Shown in pieces: positions 22,503-33,129 of a stretch of DNA of 64,000 nt. The stretch lies in the NCBI RefSeq assembly GCF_014647895.1, contig NZ_BMQB01000004.1:310001-374000 (forward strand). The letters run 5' to 3'. The DNA is from Pilimelia anulata. GTDB taxonomy: Bacteria > Actinomycetota > Actinomycetes > Mycobacteriales > Micromonosporaceae. The notes beneath the pieces are model-generated. The model saw only the letters and a program-made list of their open reading frames with translations, did not search any database and was not told the DNA's origin. Both the position numbers and the translations under genes were made by a program. Within the stretch, counting starts at the first letter, position 1; every line of letters starts with the position of its first letter.

Positions 22503-23753
22503 CTACCGGTCCGCGTCGTCCGGCCCCGCCCCGCCCGCCGCCGGGCAGCAGTCCGGGCCGTGGTCGGCGGGGGCGGCGCGGCAGCGGCGGGCCAGCAGGG
22601 CGAGGGCGCCGGCGGCGACGGTCACGATCGGTACGGCCCACCAGCCGAGCGCCCACCGGTCCGGCGCGAGCGGCCACGCGGCCGCCCGGGCGGCCGCCCC
22701 GGGTCCGGCGGTCGGGCCGGGTCCGGTGGCCGGATCCGGCCCGGCGGTTGCCGTCGGCGGCGCGGTGGCCGCCGCGGGGCCGGCCGGCGGGCCGTTCGGG
22801 TCGGGTGGGGCGGTGAGGGCGCGCAGCAGGTCGAGGGCGCCGTGGCCGTACTCCGGGTCGCGGCCGGGCGGGCCCCGGTCGACGGCCGTACCGGTCAGGC
22901 GCGCGGCCACCCCGTCCGCGGTGAGCTGCGGGTACCGCGCCCACACCAGCGCCGCCGCGCCGGCGACGACCGCCGCCGCGACCGAGGTGCCGCTGAGCCG
23001 CTGGTACCGGCCGCCGGGCGCGGTCGTCCGGACGTCCACGCCCGGCGCGGTCAGCGCCAGCTCGGGGCCGGCGACCGACAGCGGCGCGCGGGCCGCCGCC
23101 GGACCGGTGGCGCCGACGGCCAGCACGCCGGGGTACCGGGCCGGCGCCACCACGACGACGTCGGCCGGCCGGTTGCCGGCGGCGGCCACCACGAGGACGC
23201 CCCGGGCGGCGGCCGCCGCGGCGGCCCGGGCCAGGTCGCGCGACGGTCCGACGCTGCGGGAGACGTTGACGATCCGCGCGCCCCGGTCGACGGCGTACCC
23301 GATCGCCCGGGCGACCGGGCGCTCGTCGCCGGGGCGCCCCGGCGCGGACGTGCGCAGCGGCAGCAGCCGGGCCAGCGGGGCAACGCCGCCGGGTCCGGCG
23401 ATCACGCCGGCCATGCCGGTGCCGTGGCCCTCGGCGTCGGCCGCGGCGTCGCCGGCGCCGGTGAGGTCGGCGCCGGGGAGGAGGTTGGCGGCGAGGTCGG
23501 GGTGGCGGTCGACGCCGCTGTCGACCACGGCGACGGTCACGCCGGCGCCGCGGGTGAGGCGGTGGGCGGCCTCGGTCCGCAGCGCGGCGAGGTGCCACGT
23601 GCCGGGTGCGCCGCGCTGAGTGGTGGTCGGTGCCGCGGCGGCAGGCATCGGGCCGGTTGGCGCCGCGGTGTGCGGTGCCGCGGCCGCGGCACCCGCGGTG
23701 GCCAGTGCCATGGCCGCGAGCCACGCAGCCGGGCGGGCGCCCGGATTCACCAC
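22503..23753 (-). CDS. Mycosin-like S8 serine protease
   Basis: This 416-residue subtilisin-family protease has a signal peptide (AAWLAAMALATAGAAAAA). The catalytic triad is Asp in AVVDSGVDRHPDL, His in GHGTGMAGVIAG and Ser in LSGTSVAAAVVAG. A Pro/Ala/Thr-rich linker is followed by a C-terminal membrane helix (WWAVPIVTVAAGALALL). This layout is that of the mycosins (MycP) that process substrates and stabilise type VII secretion systems. The GTG at 23753 follows GAGG at a suitable distance; the GTG at 23750 is equally possible. Two ESX-like genes lie directly upstream on the same strand, which supports a secretion-linked role, although no ESX core genes are in the window. Confidence 0.85.
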   Translation of the reverse strand: MVNPGARPAAWLAAMALATAGAAAAAPHTAAPTGPMPAAAAPTTTQRGAPGTWHLAALRTEAAHRLTRGAGVTVAVVDSGVDRHPDLAANLLPGADLTGAGDAAADAEGHGTGMAGVIAGPGGVAPLARLLPLRTSAPGRPGDERPVARAIGYAVDRGARIVNVSRSVGPSRDLARAAAAAAARGVLVVAAAGNRPADVVVVAPARYPGVLAVGATGPAAARAPLSVAGPELALTAPGVDVRTTAPGGRYQRLSGTSVAAAVVAGAAALVWARYPQLTADGVAARLTGTAVDRGPPGRDPEYGHGALDLLRALTAPPDPNGPPAGPAAATAPPTATAGPDPATGPGPTAGPGAAARAAAWPLAPDRWALGWWAVPIVTVAAGALALLARRCRAAPADHGPDCCPAAGGAGPDDADR

Positions 23754-23808
23754 CGTCGCCTCGATGGTCGCCCTGTTCGCCGCCGACCGGTGTGGGCGGG
23801 GTGGCGGG

Positions 23809-25104
23809 TCACCGGTTCAGGCCGATCGCCGGGCCGGGGTCGATCGGCGGCGGTTCGCCGGGGTCCTCGATCACGCCGCTGCGGTGCGGCGGCACCCTCC
23901 ACTGCGGACCCTGCCGCGGGTACAGCGGCCGCCGCGCCGATTCCCCGCCGGCCACGGCCCCGGCGCCGCCCGGGATCGCGCCGGTCGGCGGCAGGCCCGG
24001 GACGGTGCCCGGCGGCCATCCGGCGGCGCCACCCGCCCCGCCAAGAGGGGTTCCGTGCGGACCGGCACCGGCCGGGCGCCCGGGTGGCGGTGCGCCGATC
24101 ACCCCGCCGACCGGGTTCACCTGCCGCGCCGGGGTCGCCTGCGGCGGGTCGGCGCCGGTCACGGTACCGATCACGCCGGGTACCGCCCGCGGCCCCGCGC
24201 CGCTCCCGCCCCCGCCCGGCCGTCCGGGCCACGCCGGCGGCCGGCCGGGGCCGCTGCCCGGCGGCCGCTCGCCGCCACCCGGCCACGGTCCGGAGCCCGG
24301 CGGCCAGCCCGGCCCACCGCCCGGCGGCCAACCCGGCGGCCGGCTGCCGGGCGGCACCGACGGACCGGGCCACCCGCCCGGCGGCGCCGAACCGCCGGGG
24401 ACCCCGCCGCCACCCCCGGGGACCACCCCGCCGGGTGATCCCCCGTCAACCGGCCCGCCACCGCCGACAACCCCGCTCAGCTCGGGACCGCCGTCGCCGC
24501 CCGGGTGGACGGTCGCCACCGGGATCACCGGCGGGATGGTCGGCGGGCGGACCGGCCGGTGGTCGGCCGGCAGGGGCAGGGCCAGCGGGGCGTTCTGCCG
24601 GTACGGGCTCGGCCGCCGCAGCGCGAACCGCGCCGCGACCAGCTCGTTGCTCAGCCGCCCCATCAGCTCCCGCGCCCGCGCGTCCAGCGCCGCCCGCAGG
24701 ACGGCGTCCGGGTCCGCGCCGGGCGCCGCCGCCGGGCCGGGCCGGGCGGGGTACCGGGCGTGCAGCTCGCCCAGCTCCCGCTGGGCCACCCCCAGCGCCG
24801 TCGTCGTCGCCGCGGTCACCGAGAGGTTGGCCGCGGCGACGTCCCGGGTCCCCCGCATGTGGTCGATCAGGTAGTCCAGGTGCGCGGCGTACCCGGCGGC
24901 GGCGGTACTGCGCGCCGGCGGCCACGCGGCCACCAGGTCGGCGCGCACCGCGCGCAGCGCCGCCAGGTGCGCCTCGGTCAGCTCGACGATCCGCCGCCAG
25001 CCGGCGACCTGCCGCCACTGCGGCTCGCACCGGTGCCCGGCGAGCATCGCCCACATCGCGGGGGTGTCGTACCGGGCCCAGTCGGTCACGCCGGGGTCGC
25101 TCAC
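23809..25104 (-). CDS. PPE/ESX-like secreted protein with long Pro/Gly-rich tail
   Basis: The first 180 or so residues of this 431-residue protein are helical and Trp-rich at the start (WARYDTPAMWAML, QWRQVAGWRRIVELTEAHL), resembling the PPE/WXG-type helical hairpin of type VII substrates. The remaining 250 residues are almost entirely Pro, Gly, Trp and Ala with PGGG and PPGW-like repeats, ending in IGLNR, and should be disordered. No classical signal peptide is present. The start is a GTG whose GTGA overlaps the stop of the 111-residue gene upstream, so the two are translationally coupled, as PE/PPE partners usually are. It is 55 bases upstream of the mycosin gene. The family call is from architecture and context. 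Confidence 0.65.
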   Translation of the reverse strand: MSDPGVTDWARYDTPAMWAMLAGHRCEPQWRQVAGWRRIVELTEAHLAALRAVRADLVAAWPPARSTAAAGYAAHLDYLIDHMRGTRDVAAANLSVTAATTTALGVAQRELGELHARYPARPGPAAAPGADPDAVLRAALDARARELMGRLSNELVAARFALRRPSPYRQNAPLALPLPADHRPVRPPTIPPVIPVATVHPGGDGGPELSGVVGGGGPVDGGSPGGVVPGGGGGVPGGSAPPGGWPGPSVPPGSRPPGWPPGGGPGWPPGSGPWPGGGERPPGSGPGRPPAWPGRPGGGGSGAGPRAVPGVIGTVTGADPPQATPARQVNPVGGVIGAPPPGRPAGAGPHGTPLGGAGGAAGWPPGTVPGLPPTGAIPGGAGAVAGGESARRPLYPRQGPQWRVPPHRSGVIEDPGEPPPIDPGPAIGLNR

Positions 25105-25436
25105 GCCGACCCCCGGCCGGTGGGGAACGCTGCGGCGGCGCGGGCGTCGGCGGCGGCGTAGCGCGCGCCCGCCCGCTCCGCGGCCGCCGCGAGGCCGCTG
25201 CTGCGGTTGGCGTAGTCGTGCACCTGGTCGACGGTCCGGGCCTGCGCGTCCCGGTGCGCGCCGAGCAGCCCGACCAGCTCGCGGAACTCCGCGGCCGGCG
25301 GCGGGAGGTCCACGGCCAGTTCGGCACCGACGGCGACGAGCTGGGGTACGTACTGCCGCTCGACCTCCGCCCGCAGCGCCGCGGCCAGCTCGCCCAGCCG
25401 GCCGGGGTCCACCCGGATGCCGTCCCCCGTCGCCAT
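25101..25436 (-). CDS. Small ESX/PE-like protein with a YxxxD export motif
   Basis: This 111-residue, all-helical protein has two predicted helices (GRLGELAAALRAEVERQY and EFRELVGLLGAHRDAQ through ANRSSGLAAAAERAG). It carries YAAAD near the C-terminus, which matches the YxxxD/E export signal of type VII substrates. It lacks a strict WxG turn, so it is closer to PE-type or general T7SS targets than to EsxA. It has no signal peptide or membrane helix. The start ATG at 25436 was used. It overlaps the larger PPE-like gene by four bases, supporting expression as a pair. The secretion role is inference. Confidence 0.6.
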   Translation of the reverse strand: MATGDGIRVDPGRLGELAAALRAEVERQYVPQLVAVGAELAVDLPPPAAEFRELVGLLGAHRDAQARTVDQVHDYANRSSGLAAAAERAGARYAAADARAAAAFPTGRGSA

Positions 25437-25531
25437 CCCGGTGCCTCCCCGCCCCCCGACGATGTCACCCGCGAGGGTACTTCCCGGCCCGCGATCGCGC
25501 CGTCCCGATCAGCGGGGGTCGGGGCCCGGGT

Positions 25532-25750
25532 TCACTGTGGCCGGCCGGACCGGCGCCACCCGCCCGGCCCGCCGCGCGCGGGGCGCGGCCGGGCGCTCGC
25601 GGCCCAGGCCGACCGCGCGGCCGGCGGCGCGGGGGCGGGCGCGGCACGCGTGATCAGTACGCCCACCAGCGCCGCCACCTCGGCGGGCGTGGGCGTGCCG
25701 CGGACGATCCGCAGGGATCGATCGGGGTCGGGCCGGTCCTGCTCGGTCAC
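25532..25750 (-). CDS. accE: Acyl-CoA carboxylase epsilon subunit
   Basis: This 72-residue protein matches the small epsilon subunits that bridge alpha and beta subunits of actinobacterial acyl-CoA carboxylases. The N-terminal helix-strand motif LRIVRGTPTPAEVAALVGVL is characteristic, followed by an Ala/Pro linker and the usual C-terminal WAAS...GGWRRSGRP pattern. The GTG at 25750 (VTEQDRPD) was chosen; a longer reading from 25801 adds residues without family similarity. It is separated from the beta subunit gene by a kinase on the other strand and a TerB-domain gene. It is convergent with no gene and lies 95 bases upstream of the ESX-like genes. Confidence 0.85.
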   Translation of the reverse strand: MTEQDRPDPDRSLRIVRGTPTPAEVAALVGVLITRAAPAPAPPAARSAWAASARPRPARGGPGGWRRSGRPQ

Positions 25751-25865
25751 CGGCCCAGCATAGGGTTCGCCGCCGCCGTGGCGGTGCGTGGCGCCGCTCA
25801 CATACGGTGCGTAAGGTGCCTGCCCGCGCGCGCCCCGGCGGGTGCGGCCGGGTACGGTCGTCGGG

Positions 25866-27806
25866 ATGTCCCCTGCGCAGTCCCAGATCGTCGCCGACCG
25901 GTATCGCCTCGTCGAGCCGCTCGGTCAGGGCGGCATGGGCAGGGTCTGGATGGCCCGCGACGAGCTGCTGCACCGCGACGTGGCCATCAAGGAGTTGATC
26001 CCGCCGTCCGGGCTGACCGAGGACGAGCGGCAGGAGATGCGCGAGCGCACGCTGCGGGAGGCCCGGGCGATCGCCCGGTTCAACCACCCGAACGTGGTGC
26101 GCATCTTCGACATCCTCCGGACCAACGGCGACCCGTGGATCGTCATGGAGTACGTCGCCTCCCGCTCCCTGCAGGACGTCATCGGGCAGGACGGCCCGCT
26201 CTCGGTCGAGCGGACCGCCGACATCGGCATGGGCATGCTGGCCGCGCTGCGGGCCGCGCACCGGGCCGGCGTGGTGCACCGCGACGTCAAGCCCGGCAAC
26301 GTGCTGCTCGGCAACGACGGCCGGGTGGTGCTGACCGACTTCGGCCTGGCCACGGTCCCCGGCGACCCGGTGGTCACCCGGACCGGCCTGGTCCTCGGCT
26401 CGCCCGCCTACATCGCGCCGGAGCGGGCGCACGACGGCACGGCCGGCCCGGAGGCCGACCTGTGGTCGCTGGGCGCCACGCTGTACGCGGCGGTGGAGGG
26501 GCAGTCGCCGTACTCGCGCCCGTCCGCCATCGCCACCCTCGCCGCGCTGGCGACCGAGCCCCCCGCCCCGGCCCGCCGGGCCGGGCCGCTCAAGCCGGTG
26601 CTGAACGGCCTGCTCCGCAAGGACCCGGTCCAGCGGATCGACGCCGAGGCCGCCGAGCGGCTGCTGCGCCGCGCGGTCGGCCGCAAGCAGCGGACCAGCC
26701 TCAGCATGCTGCCGGGCGTCCGCCGGACCGTCGGCGACCGGACCACCGCGCTGCCCGCCGTGGAGCCGCGGCTGCCGGCCGCGCGCACGCCCGCGCCGAC
26801 CGAGCCGCCGGCCACGACCGACGGCGCCCCGACGACGATGCTGGGCGGCGCCCCGGCCGCGGCGCGCGGGCTGGTCGTGGACCGGTCGGCCGCGCCCGAG
26901 TCCGCGGGCACCACCGTGATCGGCGACGCCCCGGCCGGGCCGCCCGCCCCGGCGCCGCGCACCGGCGGCGCCGACAAGGGCAAGCGGCCGGCCGGCAAGG
27001 GCGGCAAGAAGGGCAGGAAGTCCGGCAACCGCAAGCCGCCGCCCGCCGGCCCGCCGGCCCCGCCGCCGGAGCCGCCCGCGCCGCCGCCGTCGTTCGGCGC
27101 GCGGCTGGGCCGCCGGGTGGCCGTCGGGGGGGAGCTGGTGGTGCTGGCCGGCAGGGCCGCCGCCACCGCGGTCCGCCGCCGGCCGGTGGCGGCCGTGGCC
27201 GTGGTGGTCGTCGTCGCCGTACTGGCGGTGGCCGCCGTACTGCTGCTGCGCCCCGACAGCGGGCCGGGTGCCCGGCCCGGCGCGCCGGGCACGCCGCAGG
27301 CGACCGCGACCGGTGGCCCGTCCGGCGGGCCGACCGGGACGCCCGGCGCCAGCACGGCCCCGCCGGCGACCGCGCTGCCGGTGCCGGCCGGCTGGACGAC
27401 GTACCGGGGCCGCGGCTACAGCCTGGCCATCCCCGCGGGGATGAGCCGGCAGTCCGAGGGCGAGGTCACGCTCCTGCGGGAGACCGGCGGGGCGTACCGG
27501 TTCGTGCGGATCCAGGAACTCGACTCGCGGGTGACCGACCCGGTGGCGTACTGGCAGCGGGAGATCCCGCGCCAGCGCGCCCAGTACGGCGGCTACCGCG
27601 AGCTGGGCGTGCGCCGGGTGGACTTCCGGTCCGGCGCGGCCGACTGGGAGTTCACGTACGAGGACAACGGGCGCAACCACGTGATCCACCGCGTGTTCAC
27701 CACCGGCGGCCGGTCGTACACGCTGATGTGGCTGGCGGCGGACCGGCTGTGGCCGCAGAACCGCACCGGCCTGGACATCATGGCCGGCTCCTTCCGCGCC
27801 AACTGA
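25866..27806 (+). CDS. Membrane Ser/Thr protein kinase (Hanks type), second copy
   Basis: This 646-residue kinase has a cytosolic catalytic domain at about residues 12-270: GQGGMG loop, K42 in DVAIKEL, D140 in HRDVKPGN, D158 in DFG and APER. A Pro/Lys-rich linker of about 160 residues holds a run of basic residues (KGKRPAGKGGKKGRK). One membrane helix follows (AVAVVVVVAVLAVAAVLLL), and an outside domain of about 150 residues ends at SFRAN. The outer domain is laid out like that of the kinase at 4.6-6.5 kb (both have a short globular domain after a TM and no PASTA), suggesting paralogues. The ATG at 25866 gives MSPAQSQIVADRY. Confidence 0.9.
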   Translation: MSPAQSQIVADRYRLVEPLGQGGMGRVWMARDELLHRDVAIKELIPPSGLTEDERQEMRERTLREARAIARFNHPNVVRIFDILRTNGDPWIVMEYVASRSLQDVIGQDGPLSVERTADIGMGMLAALRAAHRAGVVHRDVKPGNVLLGNDGRVVLTDFGLATVPGDPVVTRTGLVLGSPAYIAPERAHDGTAGPEADLWSLGATLYAAVEGQSPYSRPSAIATLAALATEPPAPARRAGPLKPVLNGLLRKDPVQRIDAEAAERLLRRAVGRKQRTSLSMLPGVRRTVGDRTTALPAVEPRLPAARTPAPTEPPATTDGAPTTMLGGAPAAARGLVVDRSAAPESAGTTVIGDAPAGPPAPAPRTGGADKGKRPAGKGGKKGRKSGNRKPPPAGPPAPPPEPPAPPPSFGARLGRRVAVGGELVVLAGRAAATAVRRRPVAAVAVVVVVAVLAVAAVLLLRPDSGPGARPGAPGTPQATATGGPSGGPTGTPGASTAPPATALPVPAGWTTYRGRGYSLAIPAGMSRQSEGEVTLLRETGGAYRFVRIQELDSRVTDPVAYWQREIPRQRAQYGGYRELGVRRVDFRSGAADWEFTYEDNGRNHVIHRVFTTGGRSYTLMWLAADRLWPQNRTGLDIMAGSFRAN

Positions 27807-27847
27807 CCGGCGGCGCCAACTGGGCGCCGCCCGATGACGGCCGGCGC

Positions 27848-29242
27848 TCAGGGCGTCAGGAGGTCGTCCAGCAGGATCAGCGGCGCGGCGCAGTCGCGCA
27901 GCGCCGCGGCGACCATCGCGTCGTCCAGCACGGTGGCGGTCGCGTCCGCCCGGTCGCTGTCGGTGACCACCGCGGCGACCTCCAGCCCGCGCAGCCGGCG
28001 GCACAGGTCCGCCTCGCCGGGCCCGAGCACGTCGTACGCGGCGGCGAGCAACTGCGCGTGCTCCGGCTCGACGACGGCCTCCACGCTGGTCGTGGCGATG
28101 AGCAGCCGGGCGATCGCGTCGGTCTCGGCCGGGGCGAGGGTGGCGTACCGCGAGCGCACCTCGGCCACCGGCGGCGCCGCCGCGACGAACCGGCTCAGCG
28201 CGTCGGCGAGCTGGCCCCGCACCGGGGCGGTGAGCTGGTGCAGCTCGTACAGGTGCCGGCTGACCAGGTCCAGCAGCTCGTCGTCGGCGCCGGCCAGCAC
28301 GATCAGCCGGAGCAGCGCGTGTACCGCGGCGGCGCGGCCGGTCACCCGGGGCAGCCGGACCCGCGGCGCGGCCGGGCCGAGCAGCGCGACCAGGTCGACG
28401 TCCAGCGAACGGATGTCCGGGACGGGCGTGCGCAGGGTGACCGTCCGGTCGGCGAAGCCGGTGTTCACCGGCCGGTAGCTCAGGGTGAACGGCGCCGGCG
28501 GCGTCGGCACGACCAGTCCGTCGGGGTGGGTGGCGGCGAACCGGTCCAGGAACTCCGCCCGGCTCGCCTCGTCGGCGGCCTGGTGGCCGGCGGCGACCGC
28601 CCAGGCGAACACCCACGCCGCGGGCAGCGGCTGCTCCGCGGCCAGGTACCGGCCCAGCCCCGCCACCAGCGGCGGGGACAGCCGGCCGAGCAGCGTCGGC
28701 GGGTGCAGGTGCGGGTCGGCGAGTGCGGCCAGGCCGTCCACCGTGGTCTCGAACGCGGCGGCCTGCGCGTCGAACGCGGTCAGGTGGCCGTACTCGCGGC
28801 GCAGCCGGTTGACCTCCGCGCCGATCGCGACGTAGTCGGCCAGGCCGTCCGGGTCGCCGGCCAGGTCGTGCAGCACCCGCCGCTCCAGCCCGGCCAGGTA
28901 CAGCCAGAGGTGCGCCGCCGGCGTCTCGCCGGTCCGGCCGTCGGCGAGCCACTCCAGGTACGCGGCGCGCGCCCCGGCGGTGAGCGCGGCGTACGCGGGC
29001 GCGGCGTCGCCGGCCGGCGTCTCCTGGTCGAGCCGGACCCGGCGGACCGGCAGCTCGGGGTCGACGACGGCCGGTTCGGGGCCGGTCCGGTAGGCCGCCG
29101 GGACCGGGCCGCCGAGGTGGATGAGGCCGCCGGCGATGCGGTACCCGCGGACGGTCACGGGCGGGGCGTCGGCCGACAGCCACACCGCGGGGCGGGTGGC
29201 GGCGGGCAGTCCTGTCCCGGGGCGGGCCGTGGAAGTGGTCAC
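27848..29242 (-). CDS. TerB N-terminal/C-terminal domain protein
   Basis: The first 150 residues of this 464-residue protein fit the TerB-N domain: WLSADAPPVTVRGYRIAGGL, an IDP-like VDPELPVRRVRLD, and AYLEWLADGR followed by LYLAGLERRVL. The middle is helical with a conserved-looking Pro/Tyr turn (FTLSYRPVNTGF). The C-terminal part (YATLAPAETDAIARLL, HAQLLAAAYDVLGPGEADL) fits TerB-C. Proteins of this type belong to the tellurite-resistance/stress-associated group; their biochemical role is not known. The GTG at 29242 has GAAGGG upstream. It starts 44 bases after the acyl-CoA carboxylase beta subunit stop, so co-transcription is likely. No other ter genes are nearby. Confidence 0.7.
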   Translation of the reverse strand: MTTSTARPGTGLPAATRPAVWLSADAPPVTVRGYRIAGGLIHLGGPVPAAYRTGPEPAVVDPELPVRRVRLDQETPAGDAAPAYAALTAGARAAYLEWLADGRTGETPAAHLWLYLAGLERRVLHDLAGDPDGLADYVAIGAEVNRLRREYGHLTAFDAQAAAFETTVDGLAALADPHLHPPTLLGRLSPPLVAGLGRYLAAEQPLPAAWVFAWAVAAGHQAADEASRAEFLDRFAATHPDGLVVPTPPAPFTLSYRPVNTGFADRTVTLRTPVPDIRSLDVDLVALLGPAAPRVRLPRVTGRAAAVHALLRLIVLAGADDELLDLVSRHLYELHQLTAPVRGQLADALSRFVAAAPPVAEVRSRYATLAPAETDAIARLLIATTSVEAVVEPEHAQLLAAAYDVLGPGEADLCRRLRGLEVAAVVTDSDRADATATVLDDAMVAAALRDCAAPLILLDDLLTP

Positions 29243-29286
29243 GGGGTGCCCTTCATACGGGGTCGGGCGGGGGAGGGGGTGCGGTG

Positions 29287-30873
<1,587 letters not shown>

Positions 30874-30956
30874 GTGGGGATCGTAACGATCCTGCTTCCC
30901 GGCCGGACGTCGGCGTGTCAGCCGATCTTCTCCGCCGAAAGGCGAATTATGTCGGT

Positions 30957-31424
30957 ATGGGTGCTTTTATCCTGTTTGGCGGCGTAGTCCTTCTCGGCGG
31001 GCTCGCCGGTCTCCTCGCGCTGCTCGGCCCCGACCGTACGGCGGACGCCCTCGCCGCCCGGCACGGCAGCCGCCGGGCCCGCCGGGGCGACTACCCGCCG
31101 TTCCGGGCCCAGCACCGGCCGCGCTCGCACCGCCGCCGCGCCGGCACCCTGACCCACCCGCCCGCGGGCCCCGGCCGCGCCGGCGCGGGCGCCGCCGTCC
31201 TGCTCCGCGGCGGCCCGGCCGCCGACGCACCGAGCCGGCCGTTCCGCGAGCCGACCCCCGTCCGGGTGTTCCCGGCCGCGGACGGCCGCCCGCCGGTCCC
31301 CGCCGCCCGCACCGGCGGCCTGTACGGCGTGCCCGCGCTGCGCGCCGCGGCCCCCGAGCCGGGCCCGGTCCCGCCCCGCCCGCGGGCGACCCCGACCACG
31401 GTCCGCTCCGCCGTCCCGCACTGA
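30957..31424 (+). CDS. Small single-pass membrane protein, unknown function
   Basis: The product (155 residues from the ATG at 30957) begins [24 protein letters not shown], one clear membrane helix. The rest is an Arg/Pro/Ala-rich region without a recognisable fold, which would lie in the cytosol if positive-inside rules hold. A GTG at 30915 would add 14 residues. No convincing ribosome binding site is present. It is divergent from the carboxylase beta gene and lies just before birA. I do not recognise a family, and the low-complexity tail leaves some doubt that the whole frame is used. Confidence 0.5.
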   Translation: MGAFILFGGVVLLGGLAGLLALLGPDRTADALAARHGSRRARRGDYPPFRAQHRPRSHRRRAGTLTHPPAGPGRAGAGAAVLLRGGPAADAPSRPFREPTPVRVFPAADGRPPVPAARTGGLYGVPALRAAAPEPGPVPPRPRATPTTVRSAVPH

Positions 31425-31516
31425 CCCCGCGGCGCCGGGCACCCCGGGCCGCGCGGTCCACCCGGCGAGTGCGGCGCGCGCCCGGGTGGGCGCACTACGC
31501 TGGACCGGTGGGTGAC

Positions 31517-32383
31517 ATGCCGTACTCCGATCCGGACCGCCCGCCGCTGCACGGCCCGTCCCTGCGCCGGACGCTGCTCGTCCCCGGCGGGCTGTGGCAG
31601 CGGATCGTCCTGCACGAGGAGACCGCCTCCACCAACGCCGACGCCGTCGCCGCCGCCACCGCGGGCAAGCCCGAGGGCCTGGTCGTGCTGGCCGAGCGGC
31701 AGACCGCCGGCCGCGGCCGGCTCGACCGGGCCTGGCGCTCGCCGCCGCGGGCCGGGCTCGCCGTCAGCGTCCTGCTCCGCCCGGCCGAGGCCGCCGCCGA
31801 CCGGGGCTGGCCGCCCGCCCGACCCGCGTCGTACGGCTGGCTGCCGCTGCTCGCCGGCGTGGCCGCCGTCGAGGCCATCCGCCGGGCCACCCCGCTGGAA
31901 CCGGCGCTGAAGTGGCCCAACGACGTCCTGCTGCCCACCGACCCCGGCCCGGCCAAGGTCGCCGGCGTGCTCGCCGAGGCCGTGCCGTCCGCCGCCGGCC
32001 CCGCCGTCGTCCTGGGCATCGGGCTCAACGTCTCGCTGCGCCCGCACGAGCTGCCGCCCGGCACGCTGGCCACCTCGCTGCGGCTGGCCGGCGCCCCGGA
32101 CGCCGACCGCGCGCCGGTGCTGCGCGCGCTGCTGCGCTCGCTCGCCGAGTGGTACGAGCGGTGGCGCGCCGCCGGCGGCGACCCCGCCGCCTGCGGGCTG
32201 TGCGAGGCGTACGTCGCCGAGTGCGCGACCGTCGGCGCCACCGTCCGGGTGACGCTGCCGGCCGGCGACCCGGTCGTCGGTACGGCCACCGGAGTGGACA
32301 GTGACGGCCGGCTCGTGGTCGCCACCCCCGACGGCCTGCACCCGGTGGCCGCGGGCGACGTGGTGCACGTCCGCCCGGTCTGA
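31517..32383 (+). CDS. birA: Biotin--[acetyl-CoA-carboxylase] ligase
   Basis: This 288-residue enzyme attaches biotin to carrier lysines such as EAMKM in the carboxylase alpha subunit. The catalytic motifs are GRGRLDRAW (biotinyl-AMP loop), LKWPNDVLL and VLGIGLNVSL, followed by the C-terminal SH3-like domain (VRVTLPAGDPVVGTA). The N-terminal helix-turn-helix of E. coli BirA is missing, so it is a class I ligase with no direct repressor role. The ATG at 31517 was chosen; the GTG at 31508 adds three residues. Its place next to acyl-CoA carboxylase genes is standard in actinobacteria. Confidence 0.94.
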   Translation: MPYSDPDRPPLHGPSLRRTLLVPGGLWQRIVLHEETASTNADAVAAATAGKPEGLVVLAERQTAGRGRLDRAWRSPPRAGLAVSVLLRPAEAAADRGWPPARPASYGWLPLLAGVAAVEAIRRATPLEPALKWPNDVLLPTDPGPAKVAGVLAEAVPSAAGPAVVLGIGLNVSLRPHELPPGTLATSLRLAGAPDADRAPVLRALLRSLAEWYERWRAAGGDPAACGLCEAYVAECATVGATVRVTLPAGDPVVGTATGVDSDGRLVVATPDGLHPVAAGDVVHVRPV

Positions 32384-32553
32384 CGGCACCTGCCGGCACC
32401 CGGCCGCACCCGCCCGACCCCCGGCCGCACGCGGACCGCGGGTCAGCGTGCCGCCCGTGTCGGGGGCCTGCGGCGGCCCGGCCCGGGATAGCCTCGGCGG
32501 CAGCCGCGGGTTCGTGGTGGTCCCGGCGGCGCCGCACTCCCGTGGAGGTCCCG

Positions 32554-33129
32554 ATGCCGTTCCCACACGACGCGCTCGCCGAGAACGAGGAAGTCGCGCT
32601 GCACCTGCACCCGCACGCGAAGGCGCTCATCCGGCCGGCGCTGGTGGTGGTCGGCTCGCTGGTCATGCTGGGCGTCGGCCTGGCCTACCTGCCGCCGGGC
32701 CCGTCCGGCACCGTCAGCCTGTACGTCCTGTTCGGCCTCGTGCTCGTGCTGATCGGCTGCTTCGCCGCGGTGCCGTACCTGCGCTGGCGCACCACCCACT
32801 ATGTATTCACCACCGAGCGGGTGCTCGTCCGGACCGGCGTCCTGCGGTGGGACCGGCGGGACATCCCCCTCAGCCGGATCAACGACCACGCGACGACCCA
32901 GCGGTTCGTCGAGCGGCTGCTCGGCTGCGGCACGCTCAGCATCGAGTCCGCCGGCGAGCGTGGCCAGATGGTGCTGGCGGACCTGCCCCGGATCGAGCGG
33001 GTGCAGACCGCGCTGTACGAGCTGGTCGAGGAGGACCGGCTGGCCCACCTGGCCGTCCCGGCGGCGCCGGACGACGACGAGCCGGACGGGACCCCGCTGC
33101 CGGGGCGCCGGTTCAGTCGGCGCGGGTGA
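32554..33129 (+). CDS. Membrane protein with bacterial PH domain
   Basis: This 191-residue protein starts MPFPHDALAENEEVALHLHPHAKAL. Two membrane helices follow (PALVVVGSLVMLGVGLAYL and VSLYVLFGLVLVLIGCF), and then a PH-like (DUF304/bPH2) domain with YVFTTERVLVRTGVL and RDIPLSRINDHATTQ, ending with an acidic tail. Family members are membrane proteins of unknown function, often near birA in actinobacteria. The ATG at 32554 has GGAGG six bases upstream, which decides against the GTG at 32542. Its 3' end overlaps the convergent GtrA gene by 17 bases. Confidence 0.87.
   Translation: MPFPHDALAENEEVALHLHPHAKALIRPALVVVGSLVMLGVGLAYLPPGPSGTVSLYVLFGLVLVLIGCFAAVPYLRWRTTHYVFTTERVLVRTGVLRWDRRDIPLSRINDHATTQRFVERLLGCGTLSIESAGERGQMVLADLPRIERVQTALYELVEEDRLAHLAVPAAPDDDEPDGTPLPGRRFSRRG

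Noticed and set aside
18472..23619. A 1715-codon plus-strand frame opposite the LuxR, carboxylase, Maf and mycosin genes
   Set aside because: Its composition is extreme Arg/Gly/Ala-rich without any fold, and clear genes occupy the other strand throughout.
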